Shown here one piece after another: positions 24,839-32,694 of a DNA stretch of 64,000 nt. The notes under the pieces were generated by a model. That model saw only the letters and a list, made by a program, of their open reading frames with translations. It was not told the DNA's origin and ran no database searches. The stretch covers positions 372,001-436,000 of the forward strand of contig CAWISL010000001.1 in the NCBI GenBank assembly GCA_963838795.1, in the 5' to 3' direction. A program made the position numbers and the translations under genes. The stretch's first letter is position 1; each line of letters opens with the position of its first letter. Source of the DNA: JAIBJN01 sp963838795 (lineage in GTDB: Bacteria > Actinomycetota > Thermoleophilia > Gaiellales > Gaiellaceae).

Positions 24839-26098
24839 GTGCGATCGCGCGTGCAGTACGCCTGGGTGGTCGTCGGGGTCGGCTTCGTCGCCCTCGTCAT
24901 GTCCGCCGGCTTCCGGTCGACGGCCGGCGTGCTCCTCCTGCCCCTGCACGACGAGTTCGGGTGGAGCCACGAGACGATCGGGCTCGCAGTCTCGCTCAAC
25001 CTGCTCTGCTTCGGCCTCGGCGCCCCGTTCGCGGCCGCGCTCGTCGAGCGGTTCGGCATGCGGAGAGTCGTCTCGTGCGCCCTCGCGGTCATCGCGGTCT
25101 CGTCGCTCCTCACCCTCGGGATGACGGAGCCGTGGCAGCTCTTCCTCCTCTGGGGCGTCGTCAACGGCACGGCCACAGGCGCAGTCTCGGTGCCGCTCGC
25201 GGCGATCATCGCCAACCGCTGGTTCGTTGCCCGTCGCGGGCTGGTCACCGGCGTCCTGACTGCGAGCAACGCCTCGGGTCAGCTCGTCTTCCTGCCGCTT
25301 CTGGCCTGGGTAGCGGGTTTCGACTGGCGCTACGCCGCGGTCCTGGTCGCGGTGGCGGCGCTGGGGCTCGTCCTCCCCCTCGTCGTCGTCTTCATGCGTG
25401 ATCGTCCCGGCGACGTCGGCCAGCGGCCGTACGGCGCGGGCCCGGACTGGGAAGAGCCGGCCGCAGCGCCGGCCGCGGTGGGCGCTGCGCTCACCGGGCT
25501 TCGCCTCGCCGTTCGCTCTCGCACGTTCTGGGTGCTCGCGGGAACGTTCTTCGTCTGCGGCGCCACGACGAACGGGCTCGTCTCGACGCACCTGATCCCC
25601 GCCGCCCACGATCACGGGATCGCCCAGGTCAGCGCGGCCAGCCTGCTCGCGCTGATCGGCGCCTTCGACATCGTCGGGACGGTCGGCTCCGGCTGGCTCA
25701 CGGACCGCTTCGACGCCCGCAAGCTCCTGCTGGCCTACTACGGCTTCCGCGGCCTCGCGCTGCTGGCCCTTCCCGTCGCGTTCGACTCCCGCTACGCGGC
25801 GCTCGTCGGCTTCGCCGTCGTCTACGGGCTGGACTGGGTGGCGACGGTGCCGCCCACCTCGGCGCTCGCGACTGCGACGTTCCCGCTGCGCGCCGGCGTG
25901 GTCTTCGCGTGGATCTTCTGCGCCCACCAGCTCGGCGCCGCGACGGCGGCCTGGGCGGCCGGCTTCGTGCGCACCTCGACGGGTGAGTACACGGTCGCCT
26001 GGGCAGCGGCCGGTGGCCTCGCCCTCGTCGCCGCCCTCGCCGTCCTGCTCATCACCGTCACCCCTCGCCGGCCGGCCGAGGCGCCGGCGGTCGCGTAG
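24839..26098 (+). CDS. MFS transporter
   Basis: A 419-residue major facilitator with twelve predicted spans. The loop 2-3 signature appears as VERFGMRRVVSCALAV near residue 80 and its second-half counterpart as GSGWLTDRFDARKLLLAYY near 285. The group resembles oxalate/formate-type and monocarboxylate MFS proteins. The GTG at 24839 gives a normal short N-terminus; a longer in-frame extension would read antisense through the MarR gene and is rejected. Expression is probably controlled by the divergent MarR protein. Substrate unknown. Confidence 0.88.
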   Translation: MRSRVQYAWVVVGVGFVALVMSAGFRSTAGVLLLPLHDEFGWSHETIGLAVSLNLLCFGLGAPFAAALVERFGMRRVVSCALAVIAVSSLLTLGMTEPWQLFLLWGVVNGTATGAVSVPLAAIIANRWFVARRGLVTGVLTASNASGQLVFLPLLAWVAGFDWRYAAVLVAVAALGLVLPLVVVFMRDRPGDVGQRPYGAGPDWEEPAAAPAAVGAALTGLRLAVRSRTFWVLAGTFFVCGATTNGLVSTHLIPAAHDHGIAQVSAASLLALIGAFDIVGTVGSGWLTDRFDARKLLLAYYGFRGLALLALPVAFDSRYAALVGFAVVYGLDWVATVPPTSALATATFPLRAGVVFAWIFCAHQLGAATAAWAAGFVRTSTGEYTVAWAAAGGLALVAALAVLLITVTPRRPAEAPAVA

Positions 26099-26887
26099 CT
26101 AGCCGGGCTCCCGGAGCGTCCCGCGGATCGTCACGGCACCGCCGGTCTTCGCCTGCTCGGCTGCCCGCTCGAGAAAGGCGGCGTCGAGGCGCTTCGCCTC
26201 GTGCAGAACCTCGCCCTTGGCCGTGAGCCGCCACGGCGGCCCGAAGCCGGGAGACGGCGGCAGCTCCCCGCCCAGCCTGAGCTCGTCGAGCGTGCTTCCC
26301 CGCATCAGCCGGTTCAGGTCGAGCGGGCCGCCGAAGCCGGGGATTCGCCCCTTCGAGGTGTACTGGTGCACGGTGACCTTCGGCCAGTCGCCGACGGTCC
26401 GCACCCGGTGCACCGTGCCGTCGTCCGCCCCGTAGTTGGCGAGCCAGAGGGGATAGCGCGAGAAGCCTGCCGCGTTGTCCACCCTCGACGTCCAAAACGA
26501 CGAGTACGTGTAGAGGACCGGCGGCTGCCCGATGCGCTTCTCCACCCGTTTCAGCCAGGCCCGGGCCCAGCGCGCCAGCTTCAGCGGCCCGATGCCGGCG
26601 TGTTCGAAGTCGAGCACCGGCAGGAGGTCGCCTGGCTGCGGAGCTGCCACCTCGAGGAAGAAATCGGCCTCGGCGAGCGGGCCGTCGTCGGCGTCGGGCC
26701 GCGCGAAATGGTAGGCGCCAACCGGAATGCCGTGCCGCCGCGCGGCCGTGCGGTGTCGCTCGTACGTCGAGTTGACGTAGCCCGTCCCCTCCGTCGCCTT
26801 GATCCAGCCGAACTCGATCCCGGCGTCCTTGATCGCCTTCCAGGAAATCGACCGCTGCCAGGCGGAGACATCGATGCCCAGCATCAT
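26099..26887 (-). CDS. GH25 family lysozyme-like muramidase
   Basis: A 262-residue glycoside hydrolase family 25 domain. GIDVSAWQ near residue 4, GIEFGWIKATEGTGYVN near 24, IPVGAYHFARP near 55 and the acidic pair region LLPVLDFEHAG near 88 form the catalytic site; VTVHQYTSKGRIPGFGGPLDLNRL closes the barrel. It would cleave peptidoglycan glycan chains. There is no signal peptide, which is unusual for a chromosomal cell-wall enzyme and may mean non-classical export or phage ancestry. An L,D-transpeptidase gene lies next to it on the opposite strand. Confidence 0.9.
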   Translation of the reverse strand: MMLGIDVSAWQRSISWKAIKDAGIEFGWIKATEGTGYVNSTYERHRTAARRHGIPVGAYHFARPDADDGPLAEADFFLEVAAPQPGDLLPVLDFEHAGIGPLKLARWARAWLKRVEKRIGQPPVLYTYSSFWTSRVDNAAGFSRYPLWLANYGADDGTVHRVRTVGDWPKVTVHQYTSKGRIPGFGGPLDLNRLMRGSTLDELRLGGELPPSPGFGPPWRLTAKGEVLHEAKRLDAAFLERAAEQAKTGGAVTIRGTLREPG

Positions 26888-27012
26888 GCGGGCAGTGTCT
26901 CAGACTTCTCCGGCTTCGAGGAGTCGTATGGCCACCTCGATCGGGCCGGCACGTAATCCGCTGCGAGAACGCGGTCCGTGCGCTTGGTCAAGTCGCGGGC
27001 GGCGCTTGGCAT

Positions 27013-27032
27013 CACTCGTTCGAGTGAACGAG
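27013..27032. promoter_or_regulatory. Overlapping palindromes upstream of the L,D-transpeptidase
   Basis: CACTCG-TT-CGAGTG (27013-27026) and CTCGTTC-GAGT-GAACGAG (27015-27032) overlap within 20 bases, ending 19 bases before the ATG. The element could be an operator or a leader hairpin that hides the ribosome site. The remaining 160 bases of this gap show no gene. Confidence 0.4.
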
Positions 27033-27051
27033 GCGGCTGGTTCGAGACCCG

Positions 27052-27894
27052 ATGAGCGTAGCGATGGGGCGCTTCTACCTGCCGCCGCAGGTCATCGTGG
27101 TCGTCGCCGTCCTCGCGGCCGTCGGCGCGATCCTCCTGGTCCTGGCGCGACCCGCGTCCGGCCGGGAGCCGGTCGAGCCGGAGAAAGCGGTCCCCTCGCC
27201 GCCGCCGCAGACGGTTGCGCTCGTCTCGGCTGTCGAGCCGGTGGCCGAGCCGGAGCCCCCGCCCGCCACCGCGCCGGTACGGCGCGATCCCGGTTTCATG
27301 ATCCTCAGGCCTGCGCCGGGCCGGCGTCTGGCCGTCCGCTCACGCCCCGGCGGCTCGATCGTCGCCCGGCTCGACGGCCGCACGGAGTTCGGCTCTCCCA
27401 CCACGCTCGCCGTCGCTCGGACACGTGGCCGCTGGCTCGGCGTCGTCACGACGCTCCTTCCCAACGGCCGCCTCGGCTGGGTCGATACCGCCGAGAGCGA
27501 CGTCGTTCGGGCCCGAACGCGGGTAAGCGTCACGATCGACCTCTCGGCGCGGCGACTCGTCGTGCGTCGCGGCGACCGCGAGCTCCGGCGGATCACGGTC
27601 GCGGTCGGCAGGCCGGGCTCACCCACGCCCAAGGGACGATTCGCGGTCACCGACAAGCTCTCAGGCGCCCGCTTCAGCTCGGCGTACGGGTGCTGCATCC
27701 TGGCGCTCTCCGCGCACCAGCCCAACCTCCCGCCCGGGTGGCAGGGGGGCGACCGCATCGCCGTGCACGGGACCAACGACCCCGGCTCCATCGGTACCGC
27801 CGCCTCGGCGGGCTGCCCGCGAGCAAGCGCGAGGGACATGCGCTTCCTCTTCCGTAGGGTCCCCCTGGGCGCCCCGGTCTTCGTCCGCGGGTAG
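27052..27894 (+). CDS. L,D-transpeptidase (YkuD family)
   Basis: A 280-residue wall enzyme making 3-3 peptidoglycan cross-links. A signal anchor spans residues 12-33, a proline/glutamate-rich linker follows, residues 80-155 hold an SH3-like segment, and the YkuD domain from 160 includes PTPKGRFAVTD, the conserved histidine in IAVHGTND and the catalytic motif SAGCPRASARDM (S-x-G-C-x-R). Length is typical. It faces a DUF255 gene with convergent ends eleven bases apart. Regulation may involve the palindrome just upstream. Confidence 0.92.
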   Translation: MSVAMGRFYLPPQVIVVVAVLAAVGAILLVLARPASGREPVEPEKAVPSPPPQTVALVSAVEPVAEPEPPPATAPVRRDPGFMILRPAPGRRLAVRSRPGGSIVARLDGRTEFGSPTTLAVARTRGRWLGVVTTLLPNGRLGWVDTAESDVVRARTRVSVTIDLSARRLVVRRGDRELRRITVAVGRPGSPTPKGRFAVTDKLSGARFSSAYGCCILALSAHQPNLPPGWQGGDRIAVHGTNDPGSIGTAASAGCPRASARDMRFLFRRVPLGAPVFVRG

Positions 27895-27905
27895 CCGCGG
27901 GCCGC

Positions 27906-29846
27906 TCAGGGCTCGAGGAGGGCTCGGAGCTCGTCGGCGGTCGTCACCGGGCGCTGGCACGCGAAGCGCTCGCAGACGTAGGCGGCAGCCCGTCCGTCGA
28001 CCAATGCCTTGTCCGCGAGGAGCGGCACGGCGTCCGTGGGCTCCGCCGAGAAGGCGAACACCGCGTTCGGGCGATACCCGGCGAGGGCGGCGGGCCGAAG
28101 CTCCTCGGAGTCGCCGACGACGGCGATCTCCTGCGGCGGCGCGAAGTGGAGGTCGAGCGCGCAGAGAAGGTGCGAGACGGCTGCCGGCGCGCGCTCCATG
28201 AGGGAGTGCGCGAGCCGGAACACGCCGACCGCCTGCCCCTCGAGCTCGGTATCTCCGTAGATGCGCGCGAGGCGGAGGAGGACGAACGCCGCCATCGAGT
28301 TGCCGGCCGGCGTGGGGTGGTCGTCGAACTCCTTGCGCCGGGCGACGAGGCCGTCGCCCTCGGGCGCGTCCACGTAGAAGCCACCGCGCGAGCGGTCGGC
28401 GAACAGCTCCACGAGGAGCCCGGCAAGCCGCCGAGCCTCCTCGAGCCAGCGCAGTTCGCCGGTCGCCCAGGAAAGCTCGACCAGGCCATTCGCCACGTTC
28501 GCGTAGTCCTCGAGATACGCGGCGATCCGTGCCTCGCCGGCGCGATAGGAGCGCAGGAGCCGGCCGCGCTCGTCGGAAAGCGGCCCCAGGACGAACTCGG
28601 CGACGCCGACGGCCGCGTCCACGTAGTCCTGACGACCGAGGCGGAAACCGGACTCGGCGAGTGCCCCGAGCGCCAGGCCGTTCCAGGCGGCGAGCGCCTT
28701 GTCGTCCCGGAGCGGCTGGGGGCGCTGCTCGCGGGCGGCGAGGAGCGCGGCGCGCGCGTCCCTGGGGATCTCGCCGCGCAGCACGGAGCGGCCATGCTCG
28801 AAGGGAAGGAGCCAGTCGCCGTGCGGTTCGCCGAGGACGGCCTCGATCTCGTCCTCCGTCCAGGTGAAGGTGAGGCCCTCCGCTCCCTCGGTGTCGGCGT
28901 CCTGGGCGGAGGCAAGCACGCCCTCCGGGAGGCGTAGCTCGCGCAGTACGTAGTCCAGCGTCTCCGTGGTCACGCGCCGGTAGCGCTCCTCGCCGGTCAC
29001 CACCCAGGCGTGGAGGTACGCGGAGGCGAGTAGGGCGTTGTCGTAGAGCATCTTCTCGAAGTGGGGGACGAGCCAGTGGGCGTCCACCGAGTAGCGGTGG
29101 AACCCGCCGCCGAGCAGGTCGTACATCCCCCCGGCGGCCATGCGGTCGAGCGTCAACCGGGCCATCTCGAGGGCGTCCTCGTCCCCTCGCGCCGCGTGCA
29201 GTCTGAGCAGCAGCTCGATGGTCGAGGCGGCCGGGAACTTCGGCGCCGGCCCGAAGCCGCCGTCCCGGGGGTCGAAGCTGCGTCGGAGGGCCGGCACGAC
29301 CCCGCTCAGAAGGCCGCTCGTCAGCGGCTCTCCCGACGGCGGCCGTTCGCTCGCCTGCCGGATCGCGTCCACCAGGACGTCGGCCTGCTGCTCGAGCTCG
29401 TGCCGGCGCGTTCGGTAAGCCTCGGAGACCGCCTGCAGCACCTGGCCGAAGCTCGGCATCCCGTGGCGCGGCTCCGGCGGGAAGTAGGTGCCGCCGTAGA
29501 ACGGCCGGCCGTCCGGCGTGAGGAAGACGGTCATCGGCCATCCACCGTGCCCGGTCATCGCGACGACGGCGTCCATGTAGAGGCCGTCGACGTCGGGCCG
29601 CTCCTCACGATCGACCTTGACCGAGACGAACCGCTCGTTCATGAGCGTCGCCGTGCCTTCGTCCTCGAAGGACTCGTGCTCCATGACGTGGCACCAGTGG
29701 CAGGCCGCATAGCCGACCGAGAGGAGCAGGGGTCGGTCTTCCTCCCGCGCCCTGGCGAAGGCTTCCTCGCCCCAGGGATACCAGTCCACCGGGTTGCCGG
29801 CGTGCTGAAGGAGGTACGGGCTCGTCTCCTCGGCCAGGCGGTTCAC
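27906..29846 (-). CDS. DUF255 thioredoxin-domain protein (YyaL/SSP411 family)
   Basis: A 646-residue protein conserved in bacteria and eukaryotes. MNRLAEETSPYLLQHAGNPV begins it, the thioredoxin-like fold holds YAACHWCHVMEHESF (a CxxC redox site), FVSVKVDREERPDVD follows, and the C-terminal 500 residues form an (alpha/alpha) barrel like N-acylglucosamine epimerase/cellulase. Function is unknown, with proposed redox-linked sugar or thiol roles. Full length with no interruption. Its GTG-free ATG start is well placed at the conserved N-terminus. Confidence 0.95.
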   Translation of the reverse strand: MNRLAEETSPYLLQHAGNPVDWYPWGEEAFARAREEDRPLLLSVGYAACHWCHVMEHESFEDEGTATLMNERFVSVKVDREERPDVDGLYMDAVVAMTGHGGWPMTVFLTPDGRPFYGGTYFPPEPRHGMPSFGQVLQAVSEAYRTRRHELEQQADVLVDAIRQASERPPSGEPLTSGLLSGVVPALRRSFDPRDGGFGPAPKFPAASTIELLLRLHAARGDEDALEMARLTLDRMAAGGMYDLLGGGFHRYSVDAHWLVPHFEKMLYDNALLASAYLHAWVVTGEERYRRVTTETLDYVLRELRLPEGVLASAQDADTEGAEGLTFTWTEDEIEAVLGEPHGDWLLPFEHGRSVLRGEIPRDARAALLAAREQRPQPLRDDKALAAWNGLALGALAESGFRLGRQDYVDAAVGVAEFVLGPLSDERGRLLRSYRAGEARIAAYLEDYANVANGLVELSWATGELRWLEEARRLAGLLVELFADRSRGGFYVDAPEGDGLVARRKEFDDHPTPAGNSMAAFVLLRLARIYGDTELEGQAVGVFRLAHSLMERAPAAVSHLLCALDLHFAPPQEIAVVGDSEELRPAALAGYRPNAVFAFSAEPTDAVPLLADKALVDGRAAAYVCERFACQRPVTTADELRALLEP

Positions 29847-29876
29847 CGGGTCAGCCTAGCCAGCAGGAGGGGGAGT

Positions 29877-29908
29877 AGCGGCGCCGGCCCACGAAGGCCG
29901 GCGCCGCT
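29877..29908 (-). terminator. Strong hairpin after the nicotinamidase-like gene
   Basis: A 13-bp perfect stem AGCGGCGCCGGCC/GGCCGGCGCCGCT with a six-base loop lies ten bases beyond the stop of the isochorismatase-family gene on the minus strand. No U tract follows, so termination may be factor-dependent. Confidence 0.55.
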
Positions 29909-29917
29909 CTCTGACGA

Positions 29918-30468
29918 TCAGGCGGAGACGGTCGCAGGCACGCCGACGAGCTCGTCGACGGTCGTCACGGTCGCGCCGTAGGTCGCCTTCAGGTACTCGA
30001 GCGCGTCGTCCTCGTCCACTCCCTCGAACCCGCACACGGCGTCGCGCGGGATGGTGATCTCATAGCCGCGGATGAGCGCGCCGTACGAGGAGTGGCGCAC
30101 GCAGATGTGCGTGTGCTGGCCGGTGATCACGACCTCGTCGACACCGCGCTCGCGGAGCTGCTCGTCGAGGCCGGTGTCGTCGAAGGCGCCGTAGTGGCGC
30201 TTCTCGGAGACGATGTCGCCCTCCGCCGGCGTGAGCTCGTCGATCACCTCGGCGCCGGGATCGCCCGCCATGGCGTGCTCGCCCCAGATCTTCATCTCGG
30301 GGTCGCTCGGGTCGATGGGCGTCGTTCGAGAAGACGACGACCCAGCCGTTCTCGCGAGCGTGGGCGAGGAGCCGCTGGAGTGGCGGCGTGATGGCTTGCG
30401 CCTTCGGGTTGGCGAGCTTCCCGTCGACAGAAGTCCTTCAGCATGTCGACGACGATGACCGCTTTCAT
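29918..30468 (-). CDS. Nicotinamidase-like isochorismatase-family hydrolase (two frame interruptions)
   Basis: A cysteine hydrolase of about 183 residues after correction. Start MKAVIVVDMLKDF holds the catalytic aspartate; NDAHRPSDPEMKIWGEH matches the nicotinamidase metal-binding and PE..W..H motif; SEKRHYGAF gives the lysine; ITGQHTHICVRHSSYGA carries the catalytic cysteine. These lie in different frames: one extra base at 30429 and one in GGG at 30309-30311 must be removed. The ATG has an ideal CGGAGG ribosome site. It is divergent from an NrtR-type regulator of NAD metabolism, which supports nicotinamide deamidation as its job. Confidence 0.78.
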
Positions 30469-30494
30469 GTGTATCCTCCGCTTCAGTTTCTGAC

Positions 30495-30522
30495 TATCAG
30501 GCGATAACTTCGTGCCGAAGTT
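30495..30522. promoter_or_regulatory. Putative NrtR operators between the nicotinamidase-like gene and nrtR
   Basis: Two inverted repeats sit side by side: TATC-AGGC-GATA (30495-30506) and the perfect 7-bp AACTTCG-TGC-CGAAGTT (30506-30522). The second spans the GTG start codon of the NUDIX regulator (30512-30514), fitting autorepression or a start-blocking hairpin. NrtR sites vary among species and I cannot match a consensus. Confidence 0.5.
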
Positions 30523-31207
30523 TACCACAGAGTCGCGCCCGGCCCATGAGGCGCTCGCGGCCGTGCTCCAGGTCCGGGAGGGCGTGCTGCAGGTGCTCCT
30601 CTGGAAACGGGCGAAGGCGCCGTTCCTCGGCTCCTGGTCGCTTCCGGGCGGGTGGCTCGAGCCCGGGGAGACGCTGGAAGGCTCGATCCGGCGGCACCTT
30701 GCGGCCAAGGTGGACGTGCGCGAGCTCGCGCATCTCGAGCAGCTCGAGACGCGGAGCGAACCGGGCCGGCACCCCGACGAGTGGCTCGTGGCGACGGCCT
30801 ACCTCGGGCTCGTCCCCGCCGACGTCGACCCGCGCGTGCCGGGGGACACGAGCTGGCACCCCGTGGACGACCTGCCCGCGATGGCGTTCGACCATGGCGC
30901 GATCGCCCTCGCGGGCCGGGAGCGCCTGCGGGCGAAGCTCTCCTACACCAACATCGGCTTCGCGCTCGCACCGGCGTCGTTCACGATCTCGGAGCTGCGG
31001 GGGCTCTACCGCGCCGCGCTCGGCCACGATGTCTCGCCCACGAACCTCCAGCGCGTGCTGCTCAGGCGCCGCCTGCTGGAGCCGACCGGCGAGACGCGCC
31101 CGCCCGGCCGGGCGGGCGGCCGCCCGGCCGCCGTCTACCGCTTCGCGGGCGCCGGCCTCGAGATCACCGATCCGTTCGCCGTTCTCCGCCCGCCGGACGC
31201 CCGCTGA
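30512..31207 (+). CDS. nrtR: NrtR-like NUDIX-winged-helix transcriptional regulator
   Basis: A 231-residue protein. Residues 10-140 are a NUDIX fold with WSLPGGWLEPGETLEGSIRRHLAAKV in place of the catalytic NUDIX box; the RE.EE core is degenerate (RRHLAAK), as expected for NrtR, which binds ADP-ribose without hydrolysing it. Residues 155-225 form a C-terminal winged helix (FTISELRGLYRAALGHDVSPTNLQRVLLRRRLLEP). NrtR proteins repress NAD salvage genes, and a nicotinamidase-like gene lies divergently 43 bases away. The GTG start sits inside a palindrome. Confidence 0.85.
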   Translation: MPKFTTESRPAHEALAAVLQVREGVLQVLLWKRAKAPFLGSWSLPGGWLEPGETLEGSIRRHLAAKVDVRELAHLEQLETRSEPGRHPDEWLVATAYLGLVPADVDPRVPGDTSWHPVDDLPAMAFDHGAIALAGRERLRAKLSYTNIGFALAPASFTISELRGLYRAALGHDVSPTNLQRVLLRRRLLEPTGETRPPGRAGGRPAAVYRFAGAGLEITDPFAVLRPPDAR

Positions 31208-31221
31208 CGGCGTCCACAGCG

Positions 31222-31349
31222 GACACGTCCGGGGTCAGACCCCAGGGCGTGTCTGACGTAGACATGTCTCGTCCGGAAAGCCCCGCAGTCAAGGGCTTCG
31301 CGTCAGGGCTTGAGGGCCATGCCCAGGGGTCTGACCCCTGGGCATGGCC
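31222..31349. repeat. REP-like pair of GGGGTCAGACCCC palindromes
   Basis: Two related palindromes lie 60 bases apart in the gap between convergent genes. The first (31222-31253) has GACACG/CGTGTC arms around GGGGTCAGACCCC. The second (31315-31349) is a perfect 16-bp stem around CTG with core GGGGTCTGACCCC. The cores are reverse complements, so the units are inverted relative to each other, like a BIME built of two REP units. Such motifs recur in many soil bacterial genomes, often with IS200-like RAYT transposases; none is in this window. Confidence 0.6.
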
Positions 31350-31361
31350 GCACGGGACCAC

Positions 31362-31910
31362 TCAGAGCAGCCCGCAGGCCCGGGCCGTGTTCGGCCACGG
31401 TTGGAACCCGAGGCCCGCGCGGTGCGCGCGCTCGGCCGTCCACATCTGCTCGGCCGGCGTCCACCGGTTCGCGGTGCCCTTGAGACGGAGGAGATAGCGG
31501 CCGAAGGCCCGCTGGAACTGGCGGCTCATCTGCAGGCCGCCGTAGTACGGCGCGTCCGGATCCTCCCAGCTGCCTTCGCGGCGGTGGATACAGCGCCAGG
31601 CCGCCCTGTGCGGCGGCCGCTGGGCCCGCTCACGGAGACGGTCCGCCCGTAGCTTCCAGAGGTCGCGGAGCGCCGTCAGGCGGTTGAGATCGCCGGTGCG
31701 CCGCTCCTCGAAGGTCGCCGTCCAGCGCGGCCTGCCCATGACCCGCTGCCAGTGCCAGCTGGCGGCGCGGTGCTTCTCGATCGCCTCGACGAGGCGCTCG
31801 GCCTCGACGCTCACGCCCGAGGGGACCGCGGCCGAAGACGAGCCGTCCCCGATGAGCGCGAGCGAGCCTATGAGCGCGAGCAGAAGCCCGCGCAGGTGAT
31901 GTCGATTCAC
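31362..31910 (-). CDS. Secreted lysozyme-like/transglycosylase-like protein
   Basis: A 182-residue protein. Residues 1-27 form a signal peptide. The C-terminal 80 residues resemble the Rpf-type/transglycosylase-like lysozyme fold: WRCIHRREGSWEDPDAPYYGGLQMSRQF, where the glutamate of RREG would be catalytic, and a closing AGLGFQPWPNTARACGLL with the conserved PWP..C. The middle is basic and helical. It probably cleaves peptidoglycan at the cell surface. The GTG start has an AAAGGGG ribosome site. The REP-like pair lies directly downstream. Confidence 0.78.
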   Translation of the reverse strand: MNRHHLRGLLLALIGSLALIGDGSSSAAVPSGVSVEAERLVEAIEKHRAASWHWQRVMGRPRWTATFEERRTGDLNRLTALRDLWKLRADRLRERAQRPPHRAAWRCIHRREGSWEDPDAPYYGGLQMSRQFQRAFGRYLLRLKGTANRWTPAEQMWTAERAHRAGLGFQPWPNTARACGLL

Positions 31911-32052
31911 GTGCGTCCCCTTTCTGAGCCCTCGTTCCCGGCCCGCCGCTGTCCGCTGGACGGGCTCCGGTGGGCGCCTCCTACGTGCCGCAGAGGGGCG
32001 CCGGCCCAGGGGTAGGTTTTCCGGAAGCGGGCTAGGTTACACTCAGCGGCAC

Positions 32053-32319
32053 ATGCTGTGGCTCACCATCTGGTTCACGGTGATCCTCAAGATCCCCGCG
32101 CTCTACCTCGCGTACGTGATCTGGTGGTCGGTCAAAGACCCGCCCCAAGCGGCCGCGGGGAGCGCCGGGGGGAGCATGGGCGACGGGGGAATCGAGCCGC
32201 CCCGGCGTCGCGGCCCGCGCGCGCCGGTCCCGGGCCGCCGCCCCGGCCCGCACGGGATGCCTGACCGCCGCCGCAGGCGGGAGCCGGCCTTGGTCGCGAG
32301 CGATAGGCGGGCGAGATGA
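32053..32319 (+). CDS. Small single-span membrane protein
   Basis: An 88-residue ORF. Residues 1-28 form one hydrophobic span (MLWLTIWFTVILKIPALYLAYVIW with a following SVKDPP) and the rest is a proline/arginine-rich cytoplasmic-type tail. Its stop overlaps the ATG of the next membrane protein (ATGA), which supports it as a real, coupled gene. No known family. The low-complexity tail could be partly spurious. Confidence 0.55.
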   Translation: MLWLTIWFTVILKIPALYLAYVIWWSVKDPPQAAAGSAGGSMGDGGIEPPRRRGPRAPVPGRRPGPHGMPDRRRRREPALVASDRRAR

Positions 32320-32585
32320 GCGCGTACGATCCGGACCTTTCCGCCCGCGTCACGACCACCCAGCTCGTCGCCGACTTCCTGGCGACCTTTGCGCTCTTCG
32401 CCGGGCTCATCGGGATCGTCTACTCCCCGGGTCGGCTCTGCACCGCCGCCGTGTTCATCTCGCTCTTCGCCGCGGCGCTCGGCGGGCGGGATCGCCACCT
32501 CGTCCCCGTCGCCGTCGGCGTCACGACGGCGAGCTGGATCGTGGGGATGATCCTCGCCATCGCCCTCGACCGCCCGATCTTCTAG
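32316..32585 (+). CDS. Small three-span membrane protein
   Basis: An 89-residue protein with three predicted spans (about residues 18-38, 42-58 and 64-84), beginning MSAYDPDLSARVTTTQLVAD and ending ALDRPIF. It is coupled by ATGA to the preceding single-span protein. Function unknown; together they may form a small membrane complex. A sigma28-like promoter and diguanylate cyclase follow. Confidence 0.65.
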   Translation: MSAYDPDLSARVTTTQLVADFLATFALFAGLIGIVYSPGRLCTAAVFISLFAAALGGRDRHLVPVAVGVTTASWIVGMILAIALDRPIF

Positions 32586-32619
32586 GAACCTTTCGCCCGC
32601 CCGGCCGGTCCGATCCCCC

Positions 32620-32647
32620 TAAAGAGGGATTGCCGCTAGGCCGATGG
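32620..32647 (+). promoter_or_regulatory. Sigma28/WhiG-like promoter of the diguanylate cyclase
   Basis: TAAA (32620-32623), a 16-base spacer and GCCGATGG (32640-32647) resemble the FliA/SigD/WhiG consensus TAAA-N15-GCCGATAA. The ATG of the GGDEF gene is 48 bases downstream. The -10 lies in a perfect hairpin GCCGAT-GGACCT-ATCGGC (32640-32657). Confidence 0.55.
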
Positions 32648-32694
32648 ACCTATCGGCTTACGGTTCGGGAATTCGGCCCGCAATGCGCTAATCC

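Noticed and set aside
27037..27047. GGTTCGAGACC looks like a tRNA T-loop
   Set aside because: No acceptor, D or anticodon arms can be built around it.
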